Source: JAKAGZ01 sp035266865 (lineage in GTDB: Bacteria > Bacteroidota > Ignavibacteria > Ignavibacteriales > Ignavibacteriaceae). Taken from it: a stretch of DNA of 64,000 nt. Position numbers and translations under genes: made by a program. The stretch lies in the NCBI GenBank assembly GCA_035266865.1, contig DATFMR010000024.1, forward strand, positions 10,344 to 74,343. Reading direction: 5' to 3'. A model generated the notes under the pieces. That model ran no database searches, was not told where the DNA came from, and was given only the letters and a program-made list of their open reading frames with translations. This document shows positions 53,176 to 62,863 of this stretch, one piece after another; position 1 is the stretch's first letter; every line of letters starts with the position of its first letter.

Positions 53176-55113
53176 TTAAATTTTGTTTTTAATCGATTCT
53201 TTAATATTATCAATAAATTCTGATAAAGACAAAGCCCCATGGTCTCCTTCTTTATGTTTCCTGACTGAAACGCTTTTAGCTTCTCTTTCCTTTTCTCCTA
53301 CTACTAGCATATATGGAATTTTCTGTGTTTCCCAATCTCTTATCTTGTAACCAATTTTTTCATTTCTTTCATCTATTTCTGCACGGATTCCATTTTCTTT
53401 CAATGCTTTGTAAACTTCCTGACCGTAATCAAAGAAATGCTGGGATACAGGAATTACAACTGCCTGTACAGGTGCCAGCCATAATGGAAATTCTCCGGCA
53501 TAGTGTTCAATTAAAACACCAATGAATCTTTCCAGAGATCCAAATGGAGCGCGGTGAATTACTACTGGTCTGTGTTTTTGTCCATCACTTCCAACGTATT
53601 GAAGATCAAATCTTTCTGGCATAATATAATCTATCTGTACAGTTCCAAGCTGCCATTCTCTTCCGAGCGCATCTTTTACCATAAAATCTATTTTAGGACC
53701 ATAAAAAGCTGCTTCGCCATCAGCCACAATGTAATTTAATTTCATTTCATCGGCAGCTTCCTGAATTTCCTTTTGAGCTCTTTCCCACATCGCAATATCG
53801 CCTCCGTATTTTTCAGTATCGTCATCGCGGAAGGATAATTGAGTCGTAAAATCCTTGAATCCCATCGTATCAAATACAATCTGTATAAGTTCAATTACAT
53901 TGCATACTTCGTCTTTAAGCTGATCTTCACGAACAAAGATATGTGAATCATCAACTGAAAATGATCTTACTCTCGTAATTCCATTAAGTTCACCTGATTG
54001 CTCATAGCGATAAACAGTTCCGAATTCTGCATATCTTATTGGAAGATCCCTGTAGCTTCTCGGTTTTGAAGCATAAATCTGAAAATGATGAGGACAATTC
54101 ATCGGTTTCAGTAAATATTCTTCCTTCCCTTCCTCTAGTTGAATAGGAGGAAACTGGCTCTCTTTATAATATGGATAATGTCCGCTGGTTTTATAAAGAT
54201 CAATATTTCCAATGTGCGGTGTAATTACAGGATCGTAACCGCGTTTTCGCTGTTCTTCCCGAAGATAATTTTCAAGAGTCTCTCTTAAAATTGCTCCCTT
54301 CGGAAGCCATATTGGTAATCCGCTCCCAACTTTGTTTGATATTAGAAACAGCTCAAGTTCTTTCCCTAACTTCCTGTGATCCCTTTTCTTAGCTTCTTCA
54401 AGCATGACAAGATATTCATCAAGCATTTTCTTTTTTGGAAATGAAATTCCATAAATTCTCTGAAGCTGCTTGTTGTTTTCATCACCTCTCCAGTACGAGC
54501 CGGAAACACTCAACAGTTTAACGTATTTAATTTTCCCTGCAGATGGAAGATGTGGACCTGTACACAGATCAGTAAAATTTCCTTCGTTATAAATACTAAT
54601 AGTTTCTTTTGAATCATCAAGTCCGTCTATCAATTCAAGTTTATATTCGTCATCTTTTTCTTTGAAGAATTCGAATGCTTTATTTTTAGTTAGCTCAACT
54701 CTTTCGAAGGTATTATCTTCTTTTGCAATCTGCGCCATTTTTTGTTCGATCTTAACAAGATCATTTTCACTAAGCTTGGTATTTATATCGAAATCATAAT
54801 AAAAACCGTTTTCAATTGCAGGACCTACACCAAACTTAGCTTCAGGATAAAGAGATAAAATTGCATGCGCCATTAAGTGGGAAGTTGAATGCCAGTATAC
54901 TTCCTTTCCTTTTTTATCGTTAAAAGTAAGAATTTTTACCACTGCATTGTTATTTACAGGTGCATTAAGGTCTCTTACAAAACCATTTGCTTCAATTGCG
55001 AGAGCATCCTGGGCAAGCCTAGGCGAAATGCTTTCTGCAATACCGAAACCTGAAATTCCTTTATCAAATTCTTTCAGGCTTCCATCAGGAAATGTAATTT
55101 TAATTTTATTCAT
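53176..55113 (-). CDS. thrS: Threonine-tRNA ligase
   Basis: A 645-residue class II synthetase. It has the N-terminal TGS domain (1-62), the editing domain with HSTSHLMAHAI (about 75-85) and the GPHLPSAGKI segment, and the catalytic core with motif 2 (RYAEFGTVYRYEQSGEL) and the Zn ligands Cys, His, His (MNCPHHF about 338-344). The C-terminal anticodon-binding domain starts near 540. The length is normal. It leads the translation cluster, behind the tRNA-Val terminator. Confidence 0.98.
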   Translation of the reverse strand: MNKIKITFPDGSLKEFDKGISGFGIAESISPRLAQDALAIEANGFVRDLNAPVNNNAVVKILTFNDKKGKEVYWHSTSHLMAHAILSLYPEAKFGVGPAIENGFYYDFDINTKLSENDLVKIEQKMAQIAKEDNTFERVELTKNKAFEFFKEKDDEYKLELIDGLDDSKETISIYNEGNFTDLCTGPHLPSAGKIKYVKLLSVSGSYWRGDENNKQLQRIYGISFPKKKMLDEYLVMLEEAKKRDHRKLGKELELFLISNKVGSGLPIWLPKGAILRETLENYLREEQRKRGYDPVITPHIGNIDLYKTSGHYPYYKESQFPPIQLEEGKEEYLLKPMNCPHHFQIYASKPRSYRDLPIRYAEFGTVYRYEQSGELNGITRVRSFSVDDSHIFVREDQLKDEVCNVIELIQIVFDTMGFKDFTTQLSFRDDDTEKYGGDIAMWERAQKEIQEAADEMKLNYIVADGEAAFYGPKIDFMVKDALGREWQLGTVQIDYIMPERFDLQYVGSDGQKHRPVVIHRAPFGSLERFIGVLIEHYAGEFPLWLAPVQAVVIPVSQHFFDYGQEVYKALKENGIRAEIDERNEKIGYKIRDWETQKIPYMLVVGEKEREAKSVSVRKHKEGDHGALSLSEFIDNIKESIKNKI

Positions 55114-55124
55114 AATTCACTTAA

Positions 55125-55150
55125 TAAAAAAATCGGAGACACCTCCGACT
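55125..55150 (-). terminator. Terminator of the tRNA-Leu/tRNA-Val transcript
   Basis: TCGGAG and CTCCGA pair around a 4-base loop, followed by seven U on the minus strand. It lies just after tRNA-Val and just before thrS. Confidence 0.8.
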
Positions 55151-55154
55151 TACG

Positions 55155-55228
55155 TGGGCTCTAAAGGATTCGAACCTTTGACCTTCTGCACGTCAAGCAG
55201 ACGCTCTAACCAACTGAGCTAAGAGCCC
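55155..55228 (-). tRNA. tRNA-Val (anticodon GAC)
   Basis: The minus strand reads GGGCTCTTAGCTCAGTTGG at the 5' end. The TCTGC-TTGACGT-GCAGA anticodon arm has anticodon GAC, the T-arm contains AAAGGTTCGAATCCTTT, and the 3' strand is AGAGCCC plus A73. CCA is not encoded. Confidence 0.96.
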
Positions 55229-55307
55229 CATCAATTAAAATCCAAAATTCAAAAAACAAATTTCACAATATTGTAAATTGAAATTTGCTGCTTGATATTT
55301 CAACCAG

Positions 55308-55393
55308 TACCGAGAGCCGGAGTCGAACCGGCACGGGAATAAATTCCCACAGGATTTTAAGTCCTGTGCGTCTACCAATTCCGCCATCCCGGC
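55308..55393 (-). tRNA. tRNA-Leu (anticodon TAA)
   Basis: An 86-base class II tRNA. The acceptor GCCGGGA pairs with TCTCGGT (two G-U), the anticodon arm CAGGA-CTTAAAA-TCCTG gives anticodon TAA, and the long variable arm GGGAATTTATTCCC is typical of Leu. The T-arm GCCGGTTCGACTCCGGC follows. CCA is not encoded. It is probably cotranscribed with tRNA-Val, 79 bases downstream. Confidence 0.96.
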
Positions 55394-55579
55394 AAAAATT
55401 AGTACTAATAAAAAAATTATAAACAATTAGCCAGTAACAATGTAATTATCGCGTAAATTCAAACAATTTTAGCGTGTAAATATATAGAAATAGTGTAATT
55501 ATTGCAAGGAATTAAGGAATAGGTAAAGGTAATAATTGTGTGAATCTAATTCTAAAATGAATTATCTAACTGAAAGAAA

Positions 55580-55846
55580 TTACCGGGCTCTGGCAGTTTT
55601 AGAATTTTTAGACTCATGTAATAAAATGTCTTGTATTTTTTGCATTTCAGGAACTCTGCCCTGCAGCACTACTTTTTCATCAATTACAAGGCTTGGTGTA
55701 TGAATTACACCGTATTTTTTAAGCATTTTATTATCACTTGATTCAACTAGTTTTGCTTTCAATTTAAGCGTTTTTATTGCCCCTTTTGTTCTATCTAATA
55801 AATTTTTTGAATCTATAGAGTTTTTATGCAGAATTTTTACATTCAT
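55580..55846 (-). CDS. Thioredoxin-fold protein lacking the CxxC cysteines
   Basis: An 88-residue protein resembling the small redox-active disulfide protein family (thioredoxin_3). The order is strand MNVKIL, helix, strand KAKLVES, KYGVIHTPSLVIDEKVVLQGRVP and a final helix. Family members carry G-C-x-x-C after the first strand. Here the position reads NSIDS, and the whole protein has no Cys. The cis-Pro segment HTPSLVID (about 49-56) is kept. It therefore cannot do thiol-disulfide exchange and may be a scaffold or a decaying copy. It stands alone. Confidence 0.75.
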   Translation of the reverse strand: MNVKILHKNSIDSKNLLDRTKGAIKTLKLKAKLVESSDNKMLKKYGVIHTPSLVIDEKVVLQGRVPEMQKIQDILLHESKNSKTARAR

Positions 55847-56052
55847 GAAACACCTTTTATAATAAAGCCATTGTTGGCAAACGTTGTGCCAGATTTATAA
55901 GCAATTTTTGGTATAAATTCAAACCTGAATATGCAATATTTTTTTTAAAATCAAAGTTAAATTTTAATTTTTGGTAAGATTTTGCAGAAACTGTCTAAAA
56001 AATGAGAAAAACATTTAAGATATGCTTCATTAGGGCCAAATTTTGTAATATA

Positions 56053-57018
56053 TTATTTTTTCTTAGTTGTTTTCTCTCTTAACTTTTTTTCTCTTTTACA
56101 AAATTTATTTATAGCTTCATAAGCATCAAAATATCCAAGGTCACCGGCTCTCAGTAAATCGGCGCAACCTTTTATCTTATTTTTTAATGCTAAATAATCA
56201 ATTCCTCTTCTATAAAAAGCCTTTCCTTCCTTTTGATTTTTTTCAATTATTCTATCAAAATCTTCAATTGCCCCTTGAATATTTTCAAGCATATTTTTTG
56301 CTTCTCCTCTTAAATACAACAATTCAAGATTTGAAGGTTCCAAATTCAAAGCAGACGTAAAATCCTCAACAGCACCTTTATAATCACCGACTATCCCTTT
56401 ATCAGTACCACGATTTATGTAAGCATTAACAGCATTTGAATCCATCTCAATTGCCCATGTAAAATCATCTATGGCACCCAGATGATCATCAAGATCAGCT
56501 TTTACGTTACCCCGGTTAATGTATAATTTTTTATCTAAAGGATTTTTTTCGATTGCGATATTATAATCAGCAAGTGCTCCTTCATAATCACCCAACTGCG
56601 ATTTTGAATAAGCTCGGCCAAAAAAGACTTCTTCATTAAGAACATTTAATTTAATTGCTATGTTAAAATCTTCTATGGCCTTTTTATATTTTTCCATAAT
56701 TAAATAACATATTCCTCTTCCTAGATAAGCCTCACCAAATGCTGGATTGATTAAAATTGTCTTATTATAATCTTCAATGGCTGCAATGTTGAGCTTAAGC
56801 ATACTTTTAGCTTTGGCACGTCTAAAAAAAGCCTCATTATCATTTGGAAAATCAGAAATTGCTTTTGAATAAAACTCAATTGCTCTGAGATAATTTCCAT
56901 TTTTGTAGAAACTATCTGCCTGCTCAAAATATTGGGATGAAGAAGACGAACAAGATAAATTTATTAACAGGAAAAAAAGAAATAAATAAGTTGCTAGGAT
57001 ATTATAACTGATCTTCAA
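56053..57018 (-). CDS. TPR-repeat lipoprotein
   Basis: A 321-residue lipoprotein. The signal ends LINLSC (lipidated Cys about 23), followed by a Ser run. About eight TPR units of 34 residues (about 30-300) each carry the A-I-x-D-F/Y-x-x-A-I pattern, for example GDYEGALADYNIAIEKNPLD. It ends in a Lys-rich tail. It is likely a periplasmic protein-protein scaffold at the outer membrane. It is 71 bases downstream of the SPOR barrel protein. Confidence 0.85.
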   Translation of the reverse strand: MKISYNILATYLFLFFLLINLSCSSSSSQYFEQADSFYKNGNYLRAIEFYSKAISDFPNDNEAFFRRAKAKSMLKLNIAAIEDYNKTILINPAFGEAYLGRGICYLIMEKYKKAIEDFNIAIKLNVLNEEVFFGRAYSKSQLGDYEGALADYNIAIEKNPLDKKLYINRGNVKADLDDHLGAIDDFTWAIEMDSNAVNAYINRGTDKGIVGDYKGAVEDFTSALNLEPSNLELLYLRGEAKNMLENIQGAIEDFDRIIEKNQKEGKAFYRRGIDYLALKNKIKGCADLLRAGDLGYFDAYEAINKFCKREKKLREKTTKKK

Positions 57019-57089
57019 TACCTACCTACCTAATAAAAAATTAGTTAATACTCTGCATATAATTTTAAATTCAAAAAAATACTAAGTTT

Positions 57090-58364
57090 TTATCTTAGCT
57101 TCCTTGAGTAGGCTTCTGCCTCTTCTAAAGAAGTAAAATATCCAATCCTTACACGGAAATAAGTCCTGTTGTATTTAGACACATATGTTTTTTGCACAAA
57201 TGCGTTATGACCCCTGGCTTTCCAATAGTTTGCTACCTTTTTTGCTTTAGGATTTGTTTTCCAGGATGAGATTTGAATTACATACTGGTTACCATCAGTC
57301 CAGATATTATTTTTAATATTAATTTCGTGAGAAGCATCATAAAATTTAAATGGCTTTGAAACCGGTTTATTAACATTCTTAGGAGGTACAGTCTGTTCTT
57401 TTGGCTCAACAGACTCCTGATAAATTTTTTCTTCAGCCTTCTTACAACCATTATCATCTATAGCTGCGCCTGAAGGTGTACCGGGACATTTATCTAGATA
57501 ATCCGGAACTCCATCACCATCAGAATCCATCGGGCATCCATTACTATCAGCAAAAACACCATTGGGCGTACCCAGACATTGATCCAGATAATCAGGTACA
57601 CCGTCACCATCAGAATCTATGGGGCATCCATCAGGTGTTACCTTTGCTCCTAAAGGGGTATCCGGACAGATATCCTTAATATCAGGAACACCATCATTGT
57701 CTGTATCTGTTTCTGTATCAGGCGAGGAAAACAGAGAATAAGTAACACCTATTGAAGCGGTAAAAAAATTATCACTTCCCTGCCCTGTATTATCAAGTCC
57801 ATCAAGCAAATCATACTTTCCATAATTATACCCTAAGTTTACATTTATGCCAAAGCGATCACTTATAAAAGAATGAAATCCAATTTGTGCATTGTAAATT
57901 ACCTCTGTCAAACTATTAGATCTGTTTGACCCGTAAGGAATTATTTTTCCGTTATTGTCCTTTGGCGAATACCAAAGATTTGCAATACCGCCAAAGAGAT
58001 ATGGAATAAAGCTAGGAGAAATGTAATAGCTATATACTAATCCGCCACCGCCAAAAGTAAAGCTAGTTTTAAAAGTTTGAGGATTTTTGTTTGCATCGTT
58101 ACCGGATAGATTTCCTAATCCGCCATAAACTTTAAAACCAAGAGCATGTTTTGAATTTATATTGAAAAAATATACTAGTGAGCCCATTCCAAACAAATCA
58201 GGTCTAATTGATTCGTAATCTGTAACACCAATCGCAGATCCACCAGCCACAGAAATAATAAATTTACCTGAAAATGGATGATAATTATTTTTTTGGAAAA
58301 TTTGCGCGCGGGAAATATTATATGAAACAAACACAATTAAAACTATCAACAATATTCTTTTCAT
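57090..58364 (-). CDS. Outer-membrane barrel with thrombospondin type 3 repeats and SPOR domain
   Basis: A 424-residue envelope protein. It has a signal peptide (1-20, cut after SRA), an OmpA-like eight-strand-type barrel (about 30-213), and three thrombospondin type 3 calcium-binding repeats (219-307; D-x-D-x-D-G-V-P-D units). A Pro/Lys-rich linker and a C-terminal SPOR domain (about 359-424, YVIQISSWKT, FRVRIGYF) follow. The usual partner of TSP3 repeats in this group is an OmpA peptidoglycan-binding domain; SPOR replaces it here. It probably links outer membrane to cell wall, perhaps at division sites. Confidence 0.87.
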   Translation of the reverse strand: MKRILLIVLIVFVSYNISRAQIFQKNNYHPFSGKFIISVAGGSAIGVTDYESIRPDLFGMGSLVYFFNINSKHALGFKVYGGLGNLSGNDANKNPQTFKTSFTFGGGGLVYSYYISPSFIPYLFGGIANLWYSPKDNNGKIIPYGSNRSNSLTEVIYNAQIGFHSFISDRFGINVNLGYNYGKYDLLDGLDNTGQGSDNFFTASIGVTYSLFSSPDTETDTDNDGVPDIKDICPDTPLGAKVTPDGCPIDSDGDGVPDYLDQCLGTPNGVFADSNGCPMDSDGDGVPDYLDKCPGTPSGAAIDDNGCKKAEEKIYQESVEPKEQTVPPKNVNKPVSKPFKFYDASHEINIKNNIWTDGNQYVIQISSWKTNPKAKKVANYWKARGHNAFVQKTYVSKYNRTYFRVRIGYFTSLEEAEAYSRKLR

Positions 58365-58496
58365 ACGATCTCCGGCAAATTATTGGCGGTTTGTTTATCA
58401 AAAATACAAAATTTTTTATTTATCTGAAATTTCATTAAATATTGTAAAAGGAATAGTTTAGATGGCGGGAATTAGTATCTCTATTAAATAATTTTG

Positions 58497-58970
58497 CTAT
58501 TCATCGCAATCTTCTTTTTTCCTGGTATCTATAATAACCAGAATTTTCCACCCTAAATTTCTTTTGATAAGTTGAAAAGAATCAATTCCGCAATGATTCA
58601 ACATATCTCCCAAATAAAATGAATATTCTGCCCAGACAGTAGCAAGATCTCCATCAACATGTATTACCGGATTTTTGATTCTTTCGTCCCAGGCTTGTAA
58701 ATGAGGAGTCCCAACAGCTTTTGCAAATGCTTTATAATAATCGGAATGAACATTTATTTTCCCGAGCGATTTTCCAACACTCATTAACACTGCAGAAGAA
58801 TCAAATACTGACAAAACAAGATTTTCATTCCCGAGTCTCATCCCGTCAAACAATCTATTGATTACCTGCATTATCTTTGTTGAATCATTTTGTGCATTTG
58901 ACACCTGAGAAAATGCTAGTATCAGAAATAATATTAAGATTGTAATTTTTATTATTTTATTTGCAAACAT
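58497..58970 (-). CDS. Exported NTF2-like (SnoaL/DUF4440) protein
   Basis: A 157-residue protein with a signal peptide (1-26, SNAQ). It has an NTF2-like cone fold: helix VINRLFDGMRLGN, strand LVLSVFDSSAVLMS, the VHVDGDLATVWAEYSFYLG strands (about 108-127) and WKILVIID at the end. This group is of uncertain function, often called nuclear transport factor 2-like. It starts one base after the TlpA-like lipoprotein gene, so the two are coupled. Confidence 0.78.
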   Translation of the reverse strand: MFANKIIKITILILFLILAFSQVSNAQNDSTKIMQVINRLFDGMRLGNENLVLSVFDSSAVLMSVGKSLGKINVHSDYYKAFAKAVGTPHLQAWDERIKNPVIHVDGDLATVWAEYSFYLGDMLNHCGIDSFQLIKRNLGWKILVIIDTRKKEDCDE

Positions 58971-58971
58971 T

Positions 58972-60225
58972 TTACTTCATATTTTGATTTTCATTTAATA
59001 ATTTCTCAACCAAATCAGTTATTTCATCAGTTAGATGAATATAATGTTCGCCTGTTCCGGGGCCTGAAAATCCTGTATTTATTCTTCTAACTCTTCGCTG
59101 CTTATCCACAAATATAGTTGTAGGAAATGCAAGTACGCGATTTAGCTGGGGAAGTGTTTTACTTGCAAAATCTTTATTGTTAACCCCTGCTAACAGCAAA
59201 TCATATTTAATATTAAATTTCTTTTTAAACTTTTTTATTTGCTCAATTGCTTTCGTTGAATCTGGATAGTTTTCATACATAAGACCAATTATTTCAACTC
59301 CTTCATCTTTATATTTATCGTAAAACGGAGAAAGAAATCTTGCTTCATCGTGACAATTAGGACACCAGCTTCCGGCTAGAGTTACAATCACTACTTTATT
59401 TTTATATTTTGTATCTGAAAGAGATACAAAATCCCCTTTTAAATCAGGGAAAGTAAAATCAAATTTACTTGCACCTCTTTTGAGAAATGTAAGTGAATCC
59501 GGATCAGGAAGTTTTGCATTTATATCTTTGTAAGCAGTCCAGGTTTCATGATACTTTAAACCAGACCAGTATCCTCCGTTCAGATTTCCCTTATTATCCA
59601 TTTTTGCTTTAAATAAATAAGCATGTGCACCATCAAATGTTGCAAGATAAATGGAACTATCATTTACTTGCCCTGATAAAAACCTGTAGTCACCAGTTGT
59701 TGTAAGAAAAGTTCCTTTTACATCTGCTCCGGATTGAATAAATTCTCCAACTGCCGGATATGATGATCCATCATCTTCAGTAAATTTTACAGCCCACTTG
59801 CCTGTAATGTTGATTGAATCTTTGGGCTTAAAGAAAAATAAAAAATTCTCTTCCTTTTTAGTTTTAAGCGGTATTACCTGCAAAACTGCATTTGCCTTTA
59901 CCAGTGTAAGAGTGCCATTGAGTTCTATACCTTCAATTTCTGCATTAATAGTTGAATTATATGCCGGTAGATAAAGAACCAGGCTGTCATTATTAACCTG
60001 TACATCGTCAATTTTAACAGTTTCTTCACCATTTAATAATTCAGCAGAGTACTTTCCATTTTCATTTTTTGTAATTTCAAAAAAGAATGGAAGTGAACCA
60101 CCAGCAGTAAATAACTCTGCTTTCCAGATTCCAGTTTCAAGTTTGTTGTTTTCATCTGAATTACAGGAAGACAGGCAAATCAAGCAAATAAAATATAAGA
60201 ATACAACGCAAGTTTTTTTCATCAA
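58972..60225 (-). CDS. TlpA-like thioredoxin-domain lipoprotein
   Basis: A 417-residue lipoprotein. The signal ends CLSSC (about 21), then comes a beta-rich domain of about 210 residues of unknown family. The C-terminal TlpA/peroxiredoxin-like domain (about 260-410) has the redox motif WCPNC (GSWCPNCHDEA about 289-299) and cis-Pro in AFPTTIFVD. It probably reduces or transfers thiols in the periplasm, for example for cytochrome c or resolvase roles. The fused N-terminal domain resembles the DUF4369-like region of Bacteroidota TlpA lipoproteins. Confidence 0.85.
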   Translation of the reverse strand: MMKKTCVVFLYFICLICLSSCNSDENNKLETGIWKAELFTAGGSLPFFFEITKNENGKYSAELLNGEETVKIDDVQVNNDSLVLYLPAYNSTINAEIEGIELNGTLTLVKANAVLQVIPLKTKKEENFLFFFKPKDSINITGKWAVKFTEDDGSSYPAVGEFIQSGADVKGTFLTTTGDYRFLSGQVNDSSIYLATFDGAHAYLFKAKMDNKGNLNGGYWSGLKYHETWTAYKDINAKLPDPDSLTFLKRGASKFDFTFPDLKGDFVSLSDTKYKNKVVIVTLAGSWCPNCHDEARFLSPFYDKYKDEGVEIIGLMYENYPDSTKAIEQIKKFKKKFNIKYDLLLAGVNNKDFASKTLPQLNRVLAFPTTIFVDKQRRVRRINTGFSGPGTGEHYIHLTDEITDLVEKLLNENQNMK

Positions 60226-60474
60226 TTTCCCAATATGAATTACAGAGATAAGGGTTTCAATAAAATAATTAAAGAATAAAGAATAAGCAAAAAAGGTATT
60301 ATTTGTATTAGCTTAGTATTATTTCAAATATTTATCTTTAAATTTTTATTAGCAAACTGATTTTCATCATTAAATAATCATTATTTGCGTAAAAAAACTT
60401 CAATGTTCCTAATTAAAACTTTATATTCAAAGCTGAATTTTTACTTTTCTAAAACTACTAAACAGGAATAAGGA

Positions 60475-61395
60475 ATGCACGTATTAGAAGTAAAAGGCTT
60501 AAGCAAGTCATTCGACAAAATTAAAGCCGTAGATGATGTTTCCTTCTTTGTACCGGAAGGTTCGGTTTTTGGACTGATAGGAAGAAACGGTGCAGGCAAG
60601 ACCACTACAATCAGGATGATGATGAATATTTATGAACCTGATTCAGGTAAAGTAACTCTCCGAGGGGCTCCGGTTACAAACGAATTCAAACAGAAAGTTG
60701 GTTACCTGCCTGAAGAACGTGGCTTATATAAAAAGATGAATGTATGGGATACATTAATGTTTTTTGCAAGGGTGAAAGGAAAAAAAGGTAAAGAAATTGA
60801 AGAAAAAGCAAATGAATATTTAAAGAAATTTCAATTATTTACCAGGAAGACATCCAAAATTCAGGACCTTTCTAAAGGTAATCAGCAGAAGATACAGTTC
60901 ATTGCTACCATACTTCACGATCCGGAATTTTTAATTCTTGATGAGCCTTTTTCCGGACTTGATCCAATTAATACAGACCTTTTAAGGGAAATTATAATTG
61001 ATCTTAAAAACCAGGGGAAAGTAATAATTTTCTCAACTCATTTAATGGATTTTGCAGAAAAAATGTGCGATCACATTGCAATGATTGATGAAGGGAAAAT
61101 TATTCTTCATGGTTCTCTAAAAGAAATAAAAACCAAGTACGGCCACAGAAATGTAAATATTACTTACGACGGGAGCATTTCATTTTTAAATGGCCATCCA
61201 ATTATAGAATCAATTCAGGATTTTGGGAACACAACTGGAATTACAGTAAAAGAAGAATCACAAACCCAGGAATTATTGCAACTACTGCTCGAAAGAGATG
61301 TGAAAGTAAGAAGATTCAATGCAAATGATATTTCACTTCACGATGTGTTTGTAAAACTTGCGGGCGACAAAGATATGGAGGTAGCAAATGTTTAA
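60475..61395 (+). CDS. ABC transporter ATP-binding protein, NatA-like
   Basis: A 306-residue ATPase. It has Walker A GRNGAGKTT (about 38-46), Q-loop-like VGYLPEERGLY (about 76-86), the signature LSKGNQQK (about 133-140), and Walker B FLILDEPFSGLDP (about 154-166). A C-terminal accessory domain (about 220-306) is of the DrrA/NatA type. The signature LSKGNQQK with Glu-rich YLPEERGLY is characteristic of the NatA/YhaQ group. It pairs with the permease gene (8-base overlap) as an exporter. Confidence 0.92.
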   Translation: MHVLEVKGLSKSFDKIKAVDDVSFFVPEGSVFGLIGRNGAGKTTTIRMMMNIYEPDSGKVTLRGAPVTNEFKQKVGYLPEERGLYKKMNVWDTLMFFARVKGKKGKEIEEKANEYLKKFQLFTRKTSKIQDLSKGNQQKIQFIATILHDPEFLILDEPFSGLDPINTDLLREIIIDLKNQGKVIIFSTHLMDFAEKMCDHIAMIDEGKIILHGSLKEIKTKYGHRNVNITYDGSISFLNGHPIIESIQDFGNTTGITVKEESQTQELLQLLLERDVKVRRFNANDISLHDVFVKLAGDKDMEVANV

Positions 61396-62653
61396 TTTCA
61401 GAACAATGGCGGTAATTAAGCGTGAACTTAGAGAAAAAATAATGAGTAAAACATTCATTATTATGACCTTGCTCCTCCCTGTTTTTATGTTTGGAATTAT
61501 GGCATTTCAAACTTTTCTTTTAACCTATGATACAGAATCAAATGCAAAATTGATAATCGTTACAGAGTCACCTGATCTAACAATGAATCTGCAAAGCGAT
61601 TTCTCACAAATCCCCATTGTTAAACAGGGAAAATATATCATTACTTTCCAAACTCTGAACAGACAGAGATTGCAGGAATTAATTGCTGCTAAAAAACAGG
61701 AAATGTTGGACGACAAGCTGAATGGAATAATTTTTATTCCATCAGCCGCATTAACTGATAAGAAAATAGAATATTATTCAAAGAGTCCGAGTAACAGTGA
61801 CCTTTTTGATAAATTAAAACCAACGATTAATCAGGCTTTAGTAGACGGTTATTTCCATGGTAAACAATTATCACAAGAGGATATCGAATATGCACGTAAC
61901 AGGGTTGACATAAACGGATTTAGGATATCAAAGGATAATGAGATTGAAGAAACAAACGCCGGTGCACGAATTATTTCTTTTGTCTTTGCATTTCTATTAT
62001 ACTTCAGTTTAATGTTCATTGGAATGATGATGATGCGGTCAGTCGTTGAAGAAAAGAATTCAAAGATTGTAGAAATTTTATTATCCTCAGTTGAAGCAAA
62101 AGAATTAATGGTCGGAAAAATTATAGGAACAGCAGTTACCGGTTTGCTTCAAATGGCGATATGGATGTTGCCAATTATCGTAGTAATTTCATCCAGTATA
62201 TTTGTAATTCCACCGGAATTGATACCAAATATTTCAATTGGTCAAATTATTTATTTTCTTTTTAATTACTTCGTTGGATTAATTACCTTTCTTGGTCTTT
62301 TTGCAACTGTTGGAGCAATATTTGATAATGATCAGGATGCTCAATCCGGCATTTGGCCTATAATGATGCTTATAATGATTCCTTTCTTTATTAGTATTTC
62401 GATGAATAAAAATCCAAACAGTGTACTGGCAAATGTAACATCCTTATTACCATTTTCTTCCATTATGGTAATGCCGGCACGTATGAGCCTTGTTGACATC
62501 CCAGCCTGGCAATTTGCGACTGCTATAGTTGTAAATGTTGGAATGATGTTATTAATATTCCCGCTGGCAGGTAAAATTTATAGAATTGGTATTTTGCTAA
62601 CAGGCAAAAAACCCAAATGGGGCGAAGTTATAAAGTGGTTAAGGTATAAATAA
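61388..62653 (+). CDS. ABC transporter permease, NatB/YhaP-like
   Basis: A 421-residue ABC-2-type permease. It has one helix at the N-terminus (about 19-40), an extracytoplasmic domain (about 50-195), then five or six helices (about 200-405). The AKELMVGKIIGTAVTGLLQM stretch near 240-258 and SLMFIGMMMMRSVVEEKNSKIVEILL (in part, about 205-228) are typical of NatB. Together with the ATPase it probably exports Na+ or a small molecule or peptide; the substrate is unknown. A stem-loop follows. Confidence 0.9.
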   Translation: MFNFRTMAVIKRELREKIMSKTFIIMTLLLPVFMFGIMAFQTFLLTYDTESNAKLIIVTESPDLTMNLQSDFSQIPIVKQGKYIITFQTLNRQRLQELIAAKKQEMLDDKLNGIIFIPSAALTDKKIEYYSKSPSNSDLFDKLKPTINQALVDGYFHGKQLSQEDIEYARNRVDINGFRISKDNEIEETNAGARIISFVFAFLLYFSLMFIGMMMMRSVVEEKNSKIVEILLSSVEAKELMVGKIIGTAVTGLLQMAIWMLPIIVVISSSIFVIPPELIPNISIGQIIYFLFNYFVGLITFLGLFATVGAIFDNDQDAQSGIWPIMMLIMIPFFISISMNKNPNSVLANVTSLLPFSSIMVMPARMSLVDIPAWQFATAIVVNVGMMLLIFPLAGKIYRIGILLTGKKPKWGEVIKWLRYK

Positions 62654-62667
62654 TTATTCATTTTATT

Positions 62668-62699
62668 AAATCCCTGTAGTTTAAGCTCTGCAGGGATTT
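62668..62699 (+). terminator. Stem-loop after the ABC permease
   Basis: AAATCCCTG and CAGGGATTT pair across a 14-base loop, 15 bases after the permease stop. There is no U-tract, so termination strength is uncertain. Confidence 0.5.
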
Positions 62700-62863
62700 A
62701 GATATCACTAAACTTTTTTCATCTTTTCTAAGTCAAACTATTATTCATTCATTATCGTCCCGGAATTTAATTTGTACAAAAAAGTAGAGTATTTCCTTTT
62801 TTTTCGATAAAATGCATCATATCATTATGTTTATTTGTGGACTTCATTCAATTTTAACTAGAA

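Noticed and set aside
54947..55222. A 91-codon plus-strand frame opposite the start of thrS
   Set aside because: It is the complement of the thrS 5' end and of tRNA-Val, with no ribosome-binding site or family.
55235..55426. A 63-codon minus-strand frame with AGMAELVDAQDLKSCG
   Set aside because: It is simply the sense translation of tRNA-Leu; this peptide string is a well-known tRNA-Leu artefact.
57480..57680. Repeated CACCATCAG-type units that could suggest a CRISPR or minisatellite
   Set aside because: They are the DNA of the three thrombospondin type 3 protein repeats within a coding gene.
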